A stretch of 6,307 bases of DNA from Oscillospiraceae bacterium (lineage in GTDB: Bacteria; Bacillota; Clostridia; Oscillospirales; Ruminococcaceae), in assembly GCA_015067375.1 (NCBI GenBank), contig SVMQ01000133.1:1-6307 (forward strand), written 5' to 3'. The notes beneath the pieces are model-generated. The model saw only the letters and a program-made list of their open reading frames with translations. It ran no database searches and had not been told where the DNA came from. The position numbers and the translations under genes were made by a program. Below are positions 5,311 to 6,307 of the stretch, piece after piece; the first letter of the stretch is position 1, and each line of letters opens with the position of its first letter.

Positions 5311-6307
5311 CAGAAAGCGCGCCGTAAAGGTGGCGTTAGTTATAGTGTACATAGTGTGCTTCGGCATGGTCGGAATGATAACAGGCTTTGCGCCTGCAAA
5401 CGGCTATGACAAGCAGGAGTATTATTATTGCGTGGATGCGCTTTTCGCGGACAGCTATATGGAGTCTGCATCCTATGCACACAAGCTCACTGCTGATCAT
5501 AATGCGGCGCAGGCGCTGTTTTTGGAGTATGAGCAGGTGCTGCGGCCAAAGGGTAAATCGACGGAGAGCGATTATTATGAGCAGCTTGCTTCAGGAATCG
5601 TGACAGGCGGGGAGTTTGCTTCAGATGCGGTGCTTGCCGATGCGCTGTCTTTCTCGGCGGAGCGCTTCTGCGAGGAGCTTGCCAAGCTGCCGTTTTATTG
5701 TGAGATAAAGCTGAAAGGCGTTGTTATAAGCAATGCGAAGCCTGTCAATCATCGCTACCGTGTGAGCAATTTCAGCGACAGCGAGCCTTATGTATCGGAG
5801 AGTATAATACCAAGGCAGCTGCAGGATATGGTATACAGCACGGATATGCTGATACAGACGGACGATCACTTTGAGATAGGCTATTCGGCACAGCAGATAG
5901 CTACAGCGGAGCGCAGCTGGAGCATCATGCGCTATAACACGCAGGTAATAATATGGATGTCGCTCGTCTTAGTGGCTTTCGGTATAATGCTGCTTGTCTG
6001 TATCTGCCGTGTCAGCGGAGAAGCCGCAGACGGCAGCGCATCATGGAGCAATCTGTTCATCCTGCCGTATGAGCTTTCTCTCGCAGCAGCGATCGCGGCA
6101 GCGGTCGGCTATGTGTGGGTGATGCTTGATCTCAGCGAGTGGACGGATCTGTGTCTGAGTGCAAACGGACGTACATTTTTTATGGTGATATGCGGCGCGA
6201 CAACAGCGCTGTTTGCAGCGGCAATGTTGTATATGTTCATGTGTATGTCCATACGCCGTAAAAATAAGAAAGCGCTTCGCGGCAGCATTGTTTGTTGCTG
6301 TATTATC
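5285..6307 (+). CDS. Probable sensor histidine kinase, N-terminal sensor and membrane region (runs off window)
   Basis: An open frame of 341 codons continues past the window end. It is probably the sensor kinase paired with the preceding regulator, inferred from the 26-nt overlap and from layout; no H-box or ATPase domain has been reached. After the basic start MATKWKDFSRKRAVK come a first membrane segment (about 14-35), an extracytoplasmic region of about 185 residues (36-220) with no domain I recognise, a second segment (221-241), a short cytoplasmic loop, and two more segments (about 257-281 and 297-321) ending in RRKNKK. Extra helices between sensor and kinase core are known in some gut Clostridia kinases, which also carry a loop like ILPYELSLA at 259-267. 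The start is TTG at 5285, with AAAGGTGG (5268-5275) 9 nt upstream; an in-frame stop at 5267-5269 blocks anything earlier, and the first in-frame ATG (5366) would cut through the first membrane segment. Another polytopic membrane protein is possible. Confidence 0.7.
   Translation, partial: MATKWKDFSRKRAVKVALVIVYIVCFGMVGMITGFAPANGYDKQEYYYCVDALFADSYMESASYAHKLTADHNAAQALFLEYEQVLRPKGKSTESDYYEQLASGIVTGGEFASDAVLADALSFSAERFCEELAKLPFYCEIKLKGVVISNAKPVNHRYRVSNFSDSEPYVSESIIPRQLQDMVYSTDMLIQTDDHFEIGYSAQQIATAERSWSIMRYNTQVIIWMSLVLVAFGIMLLVCICRVSGEAADGSASWSNLFILPYELSLAAAIAAAVGYVWVMLDLSEWTDLCLSANGRTFFMVICGATTALFAAAMLYMFMCMSIRRKNKKALRGSIVCCCII

Noticed and set aside
5388..5603. A 71-codon plus-strand frame within the putative sensor gene.
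   Set aside because: It is out of frame with the 341-codon sensor frame, has no ribosome binding site and gives a composition typical of a shifted reading frame.
1..6307. tRNA or rRNA genes, CRISPR arrays, insertion sequences, toxin-antitoxin or phage-defence modules.
   Set aside because: Reading both strands showed no tRNA-like cloverleaf, spaced repeat array, transposase motifs or terminal inverted repeats. All long frames are accounted for by the genes described.

Overview
The window suggests a low-to-mid GC Gram-positive anaerobe of the class Clostridia, most like Ruminococcus or other Oscillospiraceae. The clues are strong purine-rich Shine-Dalgarno sites (GGAGGGG, AAAGGAG, GGGGGAG), AT-rich gaps with sigma-A promoters that have extended -10 boxes, heavy ATA use for isoleucine, a lipobox lipoprotein, a PdaA-type deacetylase and a VanR-like response regulator. 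The assignment rests on recalled family resemblance, not on a search.

Layout. (1) Positions 1-371, minus strand: the first 123 codons of an HGSNAT/DUF1624-type membrane acyltransferase, whose C-terminal part lies beyond position 1. (2) Positions 372-552: a divergent promoter region with back-to-back -35 boxes 7 bp apart; the minus side carries a 9-bp tandem duplication that creates two staggered promoters. (3) Positions 553-3629, plus strand: a three-gene probable operon of tRNA-dihydrouridine synthase (DusB type), a DUF815 AAA+ ATPase whose ATG directly follows the dus stop, and a BtuF-like substrate-binding lipoprotein 14 bp later. (4) A perfect 13-bp stem-loop fills the gap between convergent genes. 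(5) Positions 3673-4425, minus strand: a membrane-anchored PdaA-like polysaccharide deacetylase. (6) Positions 4426-4608: a second divergent regulatory region with direct repeats, a 16-bp palindrome and an extended -10 promoter. (7) Positions 4609-6307, plus strand: an OmpR/PhoB-family response regulator overlapping by 26 nt a multi-spanning membrane protein, probably the sensor half of its histidine kinase; the kinase core would lie past the end of the window.

How the genes work together. The RR and membrane protein almost certainly form a two-component system. The operator-like elements between pdaA and the RR gene make autoregulation, and possibly control of the cell-wall deacetylase, a reasonable hypothesis. 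The dus-DUF815 pair is so tightly joined that translational coupling is likely, but DUF815 proteins have no established role. The substrate-binding lipoprotein has no permease or ATPase gene beside it here. Most of the window is ordinary housekeeping and accessory sequence; I found no mobile element, CRISPR array, RNA gene or clearly new system.
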